A DNA stretch of 64,000 nt from Rhodothermales bacterium. GTDB lineage: Bacteria; Bacteroidota; Rhodothermia; Rhodothermales; UBA10348. Made by a program: the position numbers and the translations under genes. The stretch lies in the NCBI GenBank assembly GCA_017643395.1, contig JAEPNP010000001.1, positions 579,806 to 643,805 on the forward strand. Direction: 5' to 3'. Positions within the stretch are counted from its first letter, which is position 1; every line of letters starts with the position of its first letter. The notes below the pieces were generated by a model, which was not told the origin of the DNA, did not search any database, and saw nothing but the letters and a program-made list of their open reading frames with translations. Below are positions 1 to 7,139 of this stretch, one piece after another.

Positions 1-191
1 CCGTGTGCATAGGCCGTTTCTGCGGCACCGCCTTCGGTCCCCAGCTGGTCCCAGAGCAACTGCTCTGCACGCGCGTTCAACTGGTCCGGCCGCAGGCGCT
101 CCGCACCACGCATCGTATTGAGCGTGTTGAGCAGGGGCTGAACAAACTGGGACGCGTTCCCGCGGCCCGGCCTGATGCGACGCGGGTCCAT
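1..191 (-). CDS. N-terminal part of an unrecognised protein, cut by the left edge
   Basis: Reading leftward from an ATG at 191 the frame stays open for 63 codons to the window edge, so only the N-terminus is present. The nearest in-frame stop upstream is at 231-233 and I see no other start between. The visible part begins MDPRRIRPGRG and is polar, with many Arg, Gln and Leu and no signal peptide or membrane segment. It lies 91 bp downstream of fmt on the same strand, so it may be cotranscribed with it. I do not recognise the family; the call rests on the open frame and position. Confidence 0.5.
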   Translation of the reverse strand, partial: MDPRRIRPGRGNASQFVQPLLNTLNTMRGAERLRPDQLNARAEQLLWDQLGTEGGAAETAYAH

Positions 192-282
192 AAAAGGCGG
201 CCAGAACGGTGCAGAAAGGGGATTCGGACGCTACCTCAGCGACGGGTCCATTGCAAACGGTGTGGGCCGCCTCTCGGATTCT

Positions 283-1206
283 TCAAGCCGGCAGAATCGT
301 GCCCACGTCAACCTGCGTGCCGTTCAGGAATGCCTCGGCTCCCATGCGTCGGCGGCCCTGCGGCTGAACCTCCGTCAACTGCACCGCACTTGTCCCACAG
401 GCCACCACCAGTCTGTCCCTTGCTTCAAGAATCTCACCGGGGAGTCCTGAGCCCTCCGCAATCCGCGACCGGTACACCTTGAACGCCTTCCCACCGAACA
501 CCGTCCACGCGCCCGGTACTGGCGAGTGCCCTCGGATGTGATTGTGCACCTCCGCGTCGGTGAGCGACCAATCGATCTCAGCCTGATCGCGAAACACCTT
601 GGGCGCCGGCGTGGCCTGGGCATCATCCTGGGGAAGGGGTTCCGCCTTGCCCGCGCCGATCAGCCGGACCGTCTCCACCACCGCCGAGGCCCCCAGCAGC
701 ATCATGCGGTCATGCACATCCCCAGTCGTGTCATCGGTGCCGATGGGCATGGCGCGCTGGAGAATCATGTTGCCGGTGTCCACCTTCTTCTTGAGGAAGA
801 AGGTCGTCACGCCGGTGACCGTATCGCCCGCTATGACCGCGCGATGGATCGGCGCCGCCCCGCGATACCGGGGCAGGAGCGAGCCGTGCAGGTTGAACGC
901 TCCCAGGCGCGCAGCCTCAAAGACCGCCGGGGGCAGGATGCGGAAGGCGACGACCACCTGCAGGTCCGCGTCAAGGGCCTCGATCTGCTCCGCGAAGGAC
1001 AGTGCCTTGACCGACTCGGGCTGCAGAATCGTCTCAATTCCGAGCTCCTGTGCGGCCAACTTGACCGGCGTGGGACTCACCTTTCGGCCTCGACCGCGGG
1101 CCTTGTCGGGACTCGTTACGACCGCGATTGGCGTGTAGCCTGCCCGGGCCAGCGCCCGAAGACTCGGGACGGCAAAGTCGGGGGTGCCCATGAAGATGAT
1201 GCGCAT
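283..1206 (-). CDS. fmt: Methionyl-tRNA formyltransferase
   Basis: Formylates the amino group of methionyl-initiator tRNA using 10-formyltetrahydrofolate, in the cytoplasm. The 307-residue length is normal for the family. The N-terminal hydrolase fold opens with MRIIFMGTPDFAVPSL. The formyl-transfer motif SLLPRYRGAAPI (109-120) is preceded by Asn105 and His107, and Asp143 lies in VDTGNM; these match the Asn-His-Asp catalytic set of E. coli Fmt. A C-terminal OB-like domain follows (about 205-307). It is divergent from the histidine kinase gene, with 140 bp between. Def, which often neighbours fmt, is not visible here. Confidence 0.97.
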   Translation of the reverse strand: MRIIFMGTPDFAVPSLRALARAGYTPIAVVTSPDKARGRGRKVSPTPVKLAAQELGIETILQPESVKALSFAEQIEALDADLQVVVAFRILPPAVFEAARLGAFNLHGSLLPRYRGAAPIHRAVIAGDTVTGVTTFFLKKKVDTGNMILQRAMPIGTDDTTGDVHDRMMLLGASAVVETVRLIGAGKAEPLPQDDAQATPAPKVFRDQAEIDWSLTDAEVHNHIRGHSPVPGAWTVFGGKAFKVYRSRIAEGSGLPGEILEARDRLVVACGTSAVQLTEVQPQGRRRMGAEAFLNGTQVDVGTILPA

Positions 1207-1294
1207 GCAGGCAAGATCAGGTGCTGGGTAGCATCAAGGACTGGTACTCCCCCCGGTTCCCGGGTTTGGACCAGCGGCCGGGAACGCCTGCAAT

Positions 1295-1323
1295 TTGCAC
1301 ACCATCGGCCTGGTGGGTAAGAA
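1295..1323 (+). promoter_or_regulatory. Possible sigma70-like promoter for the histidine kinase gene
   Basis: TTGCAC (1295-1300), a 17-nt spacer and TAAGAA (1318-1323) lie just ahead of the ATG at 1347. The -35 is good and the -10 is weak. If used, the leader would be under 20 nt. Offered as a candidate only. Confidence 0.3.
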
Positions 1324-1346
1324 TATGGGTTCAATCCGACCGCACC

Positions 1347-3539
1347 ATGTCCACCCCTGACCCGGACAACCGCGTGGAGGCGCCCCCATTTGTCTCCGAC
1401 GGAACCCCTGCCCTACTGCTCGACCCGGACTCCAAAGAGGTCCTGGACGCGAACCCTGAGGCTTCGCGCCTGCTCGGGTACTCCATAGAAGACCTTGTCG
1501 GGCGGCAGGTTGATGAAATGCACCCTGACGAAGGCGAACTGCTGGCCTCTACCTGGGACCAACTGAACGTCGGAGCCTCCGTACTCTCCAACCAACTGCA
1601 CTGCCAGACGGCGGACGGCGAGCGCATCCCCGTGGTCCTCGCTCTGCACCGGGTGCGAGTTGGGCAGCGTGACTGTGTGCTCTCCGAGATTCGGGACCAA
1701 CGCGGACAGTCCACAGAAAGCGACGTCGCCCAGCATGTTGTTAGGGCCACGGCGCGCTCTTCCGGAGACCATTTTTTTCGCCAGCTGGTTCGCTCACTGG
1801 CGGAGGGCCTCGGAATGGAGACGGCCTTTGTCGCTCGCTGCCGGCGGGGCAGGCAGGCTGAGATGCTGGCGTTCTGGGATCAGGGCGATTGGCAGCCCCC
1901 GGTGACCTACGACACGGAAGGCGGACCGTGCAGCCATGTCCTGACCGGTGGCACGTGCTACTACCCCAGTCGTCTGCGTACGCTGTTTTCCTACGCCTTT
2001 CCGCGCGAATCCTATCTCGGCGTGCCGATCACGTCCGATGATGATCGCGTCATCGGGCATCTGGTGGTGGGTGACAGCCGCTCGCTACCTGCCCTGCCTC
2101 CTCACCTGTCTCTCCTTTCCCTGCTTGCTGACCGGTGCGCCGCGGAGCTGCGTCAAATGCGCACGCTCGAGGGTCTGGTCAGGAGCCAGGAGCGCTATCG
2201 CTTCCTGTTTGACAGCCTGCCGGTGATGGCTCATGCAACGGACTCCGACGGCCGCATTGCCGAGGTTTCACCGTATTGGCTGGCCCGCCTCGGCTATTCA
2301 CGCGCGGAGGTCGTGGGCCACCTGGCGACGGATTTTCTGACGGAGAGTTCTCGACGCTTCGCGGACCGTGTTTGCATGCCACGATACCTCTCGGACGGCC
2401 GGCTCGATGCGGAGCCGCTGCAGTTCCAGACCCGCGATGGGATGGAAGTGGATGTGTTGCTTTCGGCCCGATCCAGGCGAAAGAGCGACGGGTCGATTGG
2501 CCAGTCAGTGGTCGTGTCTGTCGAAATCGGAGAGCACCTGCGGGATCGCCATCGTCTTCAGGCATGCGAAAGCATGTTGTCTGCCGTGCTCAAGGTGGGG
2601 CCCTCTGCTCTGGTCATCGTTCGTCTCTCAGACGGCCAGATCATCGACTGCAACCAGGCCTTCGAGCGGCTGACCGGGCTAGGCCGCACGGAGCTGCTCG
2701 GAAACGATGCGGTGAGCCTCGGACTTTGGAGCAGGGACGCGTTGGGCCTGTCTGTAGAGTCCGCGCAGAGGAGCCCACTGCGCGAAGTGAAGTCCTTCCA
2801 CATCACGGTGCCACCCGGTCGCACCATCCGGACACGCCTGTCGGTGGAGCCCTTCGGAATAAACGAAGACCCGCATGTGGTGCTCACCCTTTCGCCAACC
2901 ACGGACCAGGTGGCTGCAGCCAGAATGGCGGTTGATGCCGCGGACCGTGAACGCAAGCTGGTGGCTGGCGACCTGCACGACGGGCTGGGACCGACGATGT
3001 CCGGCATTCGATTCCGCCTGGCCGGCCTGATAAAGGCCTTGGAGAAGGAAGGGTCAGGCACGACTGACGACGCGCGTGAAGTGGAGCGGCTGTTCGGGCA
3101 TGTGCTAACCGAAATCCGCCGCATAGGCATTTCCGAGGCGACCTCAGAGCTGGGCAGCGACCTTCTTCCCCAGGCACTACGGGAGCTGGCTGCGGACTAC
3201 GAAAAGATCCATGCTGATGACGGACTGACCGTCGAGGTACGCATCGGCCAGTTCCCTCCTCTGCAGCCCCCCATTCCGGGCCAGCTGCTGCGCATCGCAC
3301 AGGAGGCCATGACCAATGCTGTGCGCCATGGCAGGGCGGGGCAGATCGAGGTTCGGCTCCTTAATGACGGTGGTCGCGTTTGCCTGGACATTGCGGACAA
3401 CGGATCAGGGATGCCGGAGACCACATCCAGCGGACTTGGCATCGCCATGATGCGCCATAGAGCCGCCGTGCTTGGGGGGACCCTGTCGGTCACCAGCAAC
3501 GAACAGGGTGGGGTCACCGTCTCCTGTGTACTGCCTTGA
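1347..3539 (+). CDS. Multi-PAS/GAF sensor histidine kinase, NarX/DegS-like (HisKA_3)
   Basis: A 730-residue soluble sensor kinase. Domains in order: PAS (about 15-115, with LLGYSIEDLVGRQ), GAF-like (about 145-290), PAS (about 295-415, with RLGYSRAEVVGH), PAS (about 420-530), HisKA_3 dimerisation domain (DLHDGLGP, phospho-His at 544) and a HATPase domain with N box QEAMTNAVRHG, G1 DNGSGMP and G2 SGLGIAMM. I chose ATG 1347; the frame is open back to 1221, but that stretch looks noncoding and overlaps the promoter-like sequence. HisKA_3 kinases pair with NarL/FixJ regulators, and one follows 116 bp downstream. With no membrane segment, it likely senses a cytoplasmic or diffusible signal, unknown here. 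Confidence 0.93.
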   Translation: MSTPDPDNRVEAPPFVSDGTPALLLDPDSKEVLDANPEASRLLGYSIEDLVGRQVDEMHPDEGELLASTWDQLNVGASVLSNQLHCQTADGERIPVVLALHRVRVGQRDCVLSEIRDQRGQSTESDVAQHVVRATARSSGDHFFRQLVRSLAEGLGMETAFVARCRRGRQAEMLAFWDQGDWQPPVTYDTEGGPCSHVLTGGTCYYPSRLRTLFSYAFPRESYLGVPITSDDDRVIGHLVVGDSRSLPALPPHLSLLSLLADRCAAELRQMRTLEGLVRSQERYRFLFDSLPVMAHATDSDGRIAEVSPYWLARLGYSRAEVVGHLATDFLTESSRRFADRVCMPRYLSDGRLDAEPLQFQTRDGMEVDVLLSARSRRKSDGSIGQSVVVSVEIGEHLRDRHRLQACESMLSAVLKVGPSALVIVRLSDGQIIDCNQAFERLTGLGRTELLGNDAVSLGLWSRDALGLSVESAQRSPLREVKSFHITVPPGRTIRTRLSVEPFGINEDPHVVLTLSPTTDQVAAARMAVDAADRERKLVAGDLHDGLGPTMSGIRFRLAGLIKALEKEGSGTTDDAREVERLFGHVLTEIRRIGISEATSELGSDLLPQALRELAADYEKIHADDGLTVEVRIGQFPPLQPPIPGQLLRIAQEAMTNAVRHGRAGQIEVRLLNDGGRVCLDIADNGSGMPETTSSGLGIAMMRHRAAVLGGTLSVTSNEQGGVTVSCVLP

Positions 3540-3556
3540 GCCCAGTCGAGGTGGCC

Positions 3557-3569
3557 GGGAATCTTTCCC
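3557..3569. promoter_or_regulatory. Palindrome GGGAA-N3-TTCCC upstream of the response regulator gene
   Basis: GGGAATCTTTCCC is a perfect inverted repeat, extended by one C/G pair on each side, lying 17 bp after the kinase stop and 87 bp before the regulator start. The same pattern recurs at 4290-4302. It could be a binding site for the regulator encoded next to it or a short hairpin in the mRNA; there is no T-run, so a terminator is unlikely. Confidence 0.4.
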
Positions 3570-3655
3570 GACCTTAGTTGGGATAAATGCCGGGGGAGCG
3601 ATGGCGGATTGCGCCATACTCTGTGTCGCTGCCCTGTCAAGACGTCTGGTGAACG

Positions 3656-4285
3656 ATGCAGAGACTCTTTCTGGTTGACGACCACCCGATCTTCCGGGAG
3701 GGATTGGCGAAGTTCATTCTTGAGACCGCTGACCTCACCGTGTGCGGAATGGCCGAATCGGCTCCCAAAGCCATGGAGCTGCTCTCCGACTGCCACCCTC
3801 ACCTTGTGCTGCTGGATCTGAAGCTCAGAGACTCTTCCGGGCTTTCCCTGCTTCGGAGCATCCTCGACCGATGGCCGCATCAGCGGGTGCTGGTAGTCAG
3901 CATGTTTGATGAACTGCAGTACGCAACGCGGCTATTCAAGCTGGGAGCCGCCGGATACGTGATGAAGGACGCCGAGCCTGAGGTCCTTCTGACGGCGATT
4001 CGAACGGTGCTGCGCGGCGACAAGTACGCCAGCGACCGGGTCAAGCTTCAGGCGCTCGATGCGCCCGGCCTTCGACTGGGCCCTGAGCAGTTGTCGGACC
4101 GGGAGTTTGAAATGCTGCACCTGATCGGGGAAGGCCTTTCGGTGGATGAGATTGCCGGGACGCTGAACCTGAGTCCCAAGACCGTGCAAAACCACATCCG
4201 ATCGGCGCAGGAAAAAATGGGCAGTCCCAATCGCCAGGCCTTCTATCAGATGGCCCGGGACTGGGCGGGGTCACCGGGACGGTAA
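3656..4285 (+). CDS. NarL/FixJ-family response regulator
   Basis: A 209-residue DNA-binding response regulator. The receiver domain (1-120) has the acidic pair Asp8/Asp9 (VDDHP), phospho-acceptor Asp54 (LLDLKL), Ser82 and Lys104 (VMKDA). The C-terminal LuxR-type helix-turn-helix (about 143-205) carries LSDREFEMLHLI and LSPKTVQNHI. It sits between a HisKA_3 kinase and an HD-GYP gene on the same strand, so it is very likely phosphorylated by that kinase. The shared palindromes at 3557 and 4290 suggest autoregulation and control of the next gene, but that is inference. Confidence 0.95.
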   Translation: MQRLFLVDDHPIFREGLAKFILETADLTVCGMAESAPKAMELLSDCHPHLVLLDLKLRDSSGLSLLRSILDRWPHQRVLVVSMFDELQYATRLFKLGAAGYVMKDAEPEVLLTAIRTVLRGDKYASDRVKLQALDAPGLRLGPEQLSDREFEMLHLIGEGLSVDEIAGTLNLSPKTVQNHIRSAQEKMGSPNRQAFYQMARDWAGSPGR

Positions 4286-4289
4286 GCCT

Positions 4290-4302
4290 GGGAAGCATTC
4301 CC
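4290..4302. promoter_or_regulatory. Second copy of the GGGAA-N3-TTCCC palindrome
   Basis: GGGAAGCATTCCC begins 5 bp after the regulator stop and ends 75 bp before the HD-GYP start. Arms are identical to the copy at 3557-3569 while the 3-nt centre differs, which is what a protein-binding site would show. Confidence 0.4.
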
Positions 4303-4376
4303 GCCCCTGACCGGGAAACCGTCCTATGGAGGCCGGATCGGGAGCGGGCGATCCTTCACAAAAGCAGTGACGGACT

Positions 4377-5582
4377 ATGCCCGGTACCCTTCCCGCGAAT
4401 CTCCACGTGCTTCTGGCTGCGGCCTGCGCCGGCACCCCCAACGCCCTATTGATCTCCGACCGCTCCGGGGTTGTGGTCTGGTGCAACGAGGCCGCGGGTG
4501 CATTGACAGGCTACCCCTGCGAGGAGCTCATCGGACGGAATCTCAGCGTCTTTCGCTCCGGAGCCCATCGGCCGCATCTGTATCAGGAAATCTGGGAAAC
4601 CGTACTTGCCGGACGCGCCTGGAGGGGCAAGTTGCTCAATCGGCATGCTGACGGCTCGCTGCGCTGTGAGGAGTTGACGGCCTTTCCGGTTGGGGAGGAC
4701 GAGCCCGGTGGTCCGAACCATTTTGTAAGTGTCAGACGCGACATCGGAGATGAACTGAAGCAGAAGCGCACGCAGGAAAGCCTGCGCCGGCAATTGACGG
4801 TGGCGATCGGCCGGGTTCAGGATACACTCAGCGGTGGCGTCGAAGTCCTGGCCAATCTTGCGGACCACCACTCGAGCACCTTCGGCAAGCACGCCCATCG
4901 GGTAGCATCCCTGGCCGTCAGCATGGCCCGCCATCTGGAACTGAGTTCTGAGGATGTCCGCACCGTGCGCGACGGAGCGTTGCTCCACGACATCGGGAAG
5001 ACCGTCGAGGCCTACTACCACGGGAAGCAATGTCCGGAGGGTCCGCAGCGATACCTGCACGCCAGCCTGGGCGCGCAGTTGCTCTCGCCGATTCCCGGTG
5101 TCGATGCGGTGGCGGCTATCGTCCGCCACCACCATGAGCACATTGACGGAAGCGGTTTTCCGGATCGCCTATCAGGAGGGCATATTCCGGTTGGCGCCCG
5201 GCTGGTCGCGGCTGCCAACGCGTACGACCGGCTGAATTCGCTACGGCCCGCTCCGGTCGAGCAGATTCTCGAAGCACTGCGTCGCACCGTCGGCATCCGG
5301 CTGGATCCGGTGGCCTTCGAGGCCCTGCGCGTGGTGATAGAAACGGACGCACTCAGCGAGGAGGGATTCCTGGTAAGCCTGCGCGATCTGAAGGTCGGAA
5401 TGACGCTGACGGGGCCGGTGCGCACGGTGTCCGGACGCTTGCTCTGCAGCGGCCGTACCCAGGTGACGGAGACCATTCTCGGTCGCCTGTGTCGGGTGCA
5501 CGTTAATGACCCGGTGATTGATCGAATCCGGATCGAGCAGCCGAATGATGAAAGCCCAGGGCAACGGCCAGAGGCTTCCTGA
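4377..5582 (+). CDS. PAS-HD-GYP protein, probable cyclic-di-GMP phosphodiesterase
   Basis: 401 residues: an N-terminal PAS domain (about 10-125) with ALTGYPCEELIGRN, a short linker helix, then an HD-GYP domain (about 160-300) and a C-terminal extension. Metal-binding residues are visible in LLHDIGK (His204, Asp205) and HHHEH (251-255); the GYP signature reads DGSGFP (257-262), a Tyr-to-Phe variant seen in other members. The usual second HD-GYP acidic motif is altered (AAANAYDRL, with Asn where Asp is common), so metal occupancy and activity could differ. Members of this family hydrolyse cyclic-di-GMP. It is the likely output of the upstream two-component system. Confidence 0.88.
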   Translation: MPGTLPANLHVLLAAACAGTPNALLISDRSGVVVWCNEAAGALTGYPCEELIGRNLSVFRSGAHRPHLYQEIWETVLAGRAWRGKLLNRHADGSLRCEELTAFPVGEDEPGGPNHFVSVRRDIGDELKQKRTQESLRRQLTVAIGRVQDTLSGGVEVLANLADHHSSTFGKHAHRVASLAVSMARHLELSSEDVRTVRDGALLHDIGKTVEAYYHGKQCPEGPQRYLHASLGAQLLSPIPGVDAVAAIVRHHHEHIDGSGFPDRLSGGHIPVGARLVAAANAYDRLNSLRPAPVEQILEALRRTVGIRLDPVAFEALRVVIETDALSEEGFLVSLRDLKVGMTLTGPVRTVSGRLLCSGRTQVTETILGRLCRVHVNDPVIDRIRIEQPNDESPGQRPEAS

Positions 5583-5649
5583 ACCTTCCACCTGGACTTT
5601 CCGCGCGCACGGTCGCCTCCTAGATTTGGCATCCATCCAGCGCACATCC

Positions 5650-6255
5650 ATGTCGAGACTTCTTCGCATCAAAGAGCACCTGAAGGCCCTCAATCCGGTT
5701 GCGATCGTGGTCGAACTGCTCATTGTTTTTGTCGGCGTGTATCTGGCCTTCGCGCTGACAGAAGCCCGAGAGAATCGGCTCATGGAGGAGCGCCGACAGG
5801 TCGTGCTGGAGTTGCTCCGGGAGGGCCTTGTCAGGTTCGAATCCGCGTTCGAAGGGTACGCCCAGTTTCACGGGACCACCAATCCACAAGTCCTGGCGCA
5901 ACTCCGGTCGGGTGAGGTGCCCTACTTCGGCGACCAGCTGTATGTCGCACCGCAGTACCCCATCGAGACCATCGACTACGTGCTTACAGACGAGAGCTTC
6001 GATGTCCTGGACCTCGAGGTGTACGTCCCGCTTTCGCAATATGCCAATCGCTTCCGGCAGGTGATGTACGTGGAGGAATCCCTGACCCGGATTGCCGAAC
6101 AGTATGTGCCCGCGAGCGCGGGCGATCCTCATTACGCCCGGCAGATGCAACTTGCCCAGCGCTATTACCGGCTGCTCGAAAGCAGACGTACCATCTCTGC
6201 CAACATCGCGGAGCTATCGCGGCAATTGCTGGAGGTGCTGCCGGAGAGCCGGTAG
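5650..6255 (+). CDS. Single-span membrane protein of unknown function
   Basis: A 201-residue protein starting MSRLLRIKEHLKAL. One strong transmembrane helix (about 16-36, VAIVVELLIVFVGVYLAFAL) is followed directly by a charged helix and a mostly helical soluble part. The layout resembles small one-span proteins common in Bacteroidota and marine Proteobacteria (DUF6090-like in style), but I cannot assign a family. I chose ATG 5650; the frame is open upstream to 5518, which would overlap the HD-GYP gene. It begins 67 bp after that gene and may belong to the signalling run as a membrane partner; this is inference. Confidence 0.7.
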   Translation: MSRLLRIKEHLKALNPVAIVVELLIVFVGVYLAFALTEARENRLMEERRQVVLELLREGLVRFESAFEGYAQFHGTTNPQVLAQLRSGEVPYFGDQLYVAPQYPIETIDYVLTDESFDVLDLEVYVPLSQYANRFRQVMYVEESLTRIAEQYVPASAGDPHYARQMQLAQRYYRLLESRRTISANIAELSRQLLEVLPESR

Positions 6256-6298
6256 GTGGCGCGGGGCGTGTGGTCCCGCTCGGGGGGGGGGGCGGCAC

Positions 6299-6642
6299 GG
6301 CGCTGGCCGGCAGGTCCGCTCAGAGACCGCCGCAGGCGGCGCGGGCGGGCCGCTCGGGAGTGCCGGCGATGGCGCTGGCCGGCAAGCGCGAGCGGTCCGC
6401 CTGGGAGACTGCCTCAGATGGCGCTGGCCGGCGGGCGCGGGAGGCCCGGCAACCGCCGCAAGTGGCGCTGGCCGGCGGGCGCGGAAGGTCTCGCGGTCGC
6501 CGCAAGTGGCGCTGGCCGGCAAACGCGGGCGGGCCGCTCGGGAGTGCCGGCGATGGCGCTGGCCGGCAGGCGCGAGCGGTCCGGCGACCGCCGCAAGTGG
6601 CGCTGGCCGGCGGGCGCGGAAGGTCCGGCGACCGCCGCAAGT
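6299..6642. repeat. Seven-unit, mostly 44-bp GC-rich tandem repeat
   Basis: Units begin with GGCGCTGGCCGGC at 6299, 6371, 6420, 6464, 6508, 6555 and 6599, and most end in CCGCAAGT. Spacings are 72, 49, 44, 44, 47, 44 and 44 bp. The last two units are nearly identical, and the units at 6508 and 6299 share a variant ending GGGCCGCTCGGGAGTGCCGGCGAT, pointing to higher-order duplication. TGGCCG and GCCGGC cores can pair locally. Repeat and period are directly visible; function is unknown. Confidence 0.85.
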
Positions 6643-6692
6643 GGAATCCGCGGGGGCCAGTCCACAAGTCGCCGCTCCGCCAAACTTCCCGA

Positions 6693-6719
6693 AGTGGGAA
6701 ATAGGGGCCATTTTCCACT
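6693..6719. other. Imperfect hairpin in the repeat region
   Basis: AGTGGGAAAT (6693-6702) and ATTTTCCACT (6710-6719) form a 10-bp stem with one G-T wobble and a 7-nt loop. No T-run follows on either strand, so it is not a standard terminator. Confidence 0.35.
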
Positions 6720-6850
6720 CCGACCCCGGCCTTGCTGGGCCCGGATGCGGAATAAGGGCGTCGCATTCCACCTTGGGCCGCGACACGCTCTTCGCCGAGC
6801 CCGCGTTCACCGCCCCGGTACGCTGCCATCACCCAGGCTACCCGCACCGA

Positions 6851-7117
6851 CGAAGGGGAACGCCGAACCGGCCGCAAAGGGCGAGCCCCGCCAAGGCGGA
6901 GCATGATTTTCGCGAATCAAGGCGCCCGAGGCGAGGGAGGGAGGCGTACTCAAGTACGCCGCACCGACTGAGTCCGAAGGGGAACGCAGAGCTGGCCGCA
7001 AAGGGCGAGCCCCGCCAAGGCGGAGCATGATTTTCGCGAATCAAGGCGCCCGAGGCGAGGGGAATGAGGCGTACCCCGGTACGCCGCAGTGACCCGAGTC
7101 CGAAGGGGAACGCAGAG
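6851..7117. repeat. 125-bp tandem repeat, two full copies plus a stub
   Basis: Copies start with CGAAGGGGAACGC at 6851, 6975 and 7101 (periods 124 and 126). Both full copies contain the 12-bp palindrome CCGCCAAGGCGG and a hairpin GGCGTAC-loop-GTACGCC. The hairpin stem is identical while the loop is TCAA in copy one and CCCG in copy two. A degenerate relative of the hairpin end (CCGGTACGC) lies just upstream at about 6815-6825. The array ends 22 bp before the convergent GWxTD stop codon. Confidence 0.85.
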
Positions 7118-7139
7118 TCGCGGGAATCAGGCCCGCCGA

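Larger units (their letters stand above)
6256..7139. other. Gene-free stretch packed with repeats
   Basis: 884 bp between the membrane-protein stop and the GWxTD gene stop, which face each other. From left to right it holds a 44-bp tandem array (6299-6642), an imperfect hairpin (6693-6719), a low-complexity GC stretch with a shorter GGAAT/ATTCC hairpin near 6750-6775, and a 125-bp tandem repeat (6851-7117). Long frames cross it on both strands, but they are Pro/Arg/Gly/Ala translations of the repeats and carry no domain. Confidence 0.7.

Noticed and set aside
6256-6906. Long Pro/Arg/Gly/Ala-rich open frames on both strands
   Set aside because: They are translations of the 44-bp and other GC-rich repeats, change frame at irregular units and carry no domain or signal.
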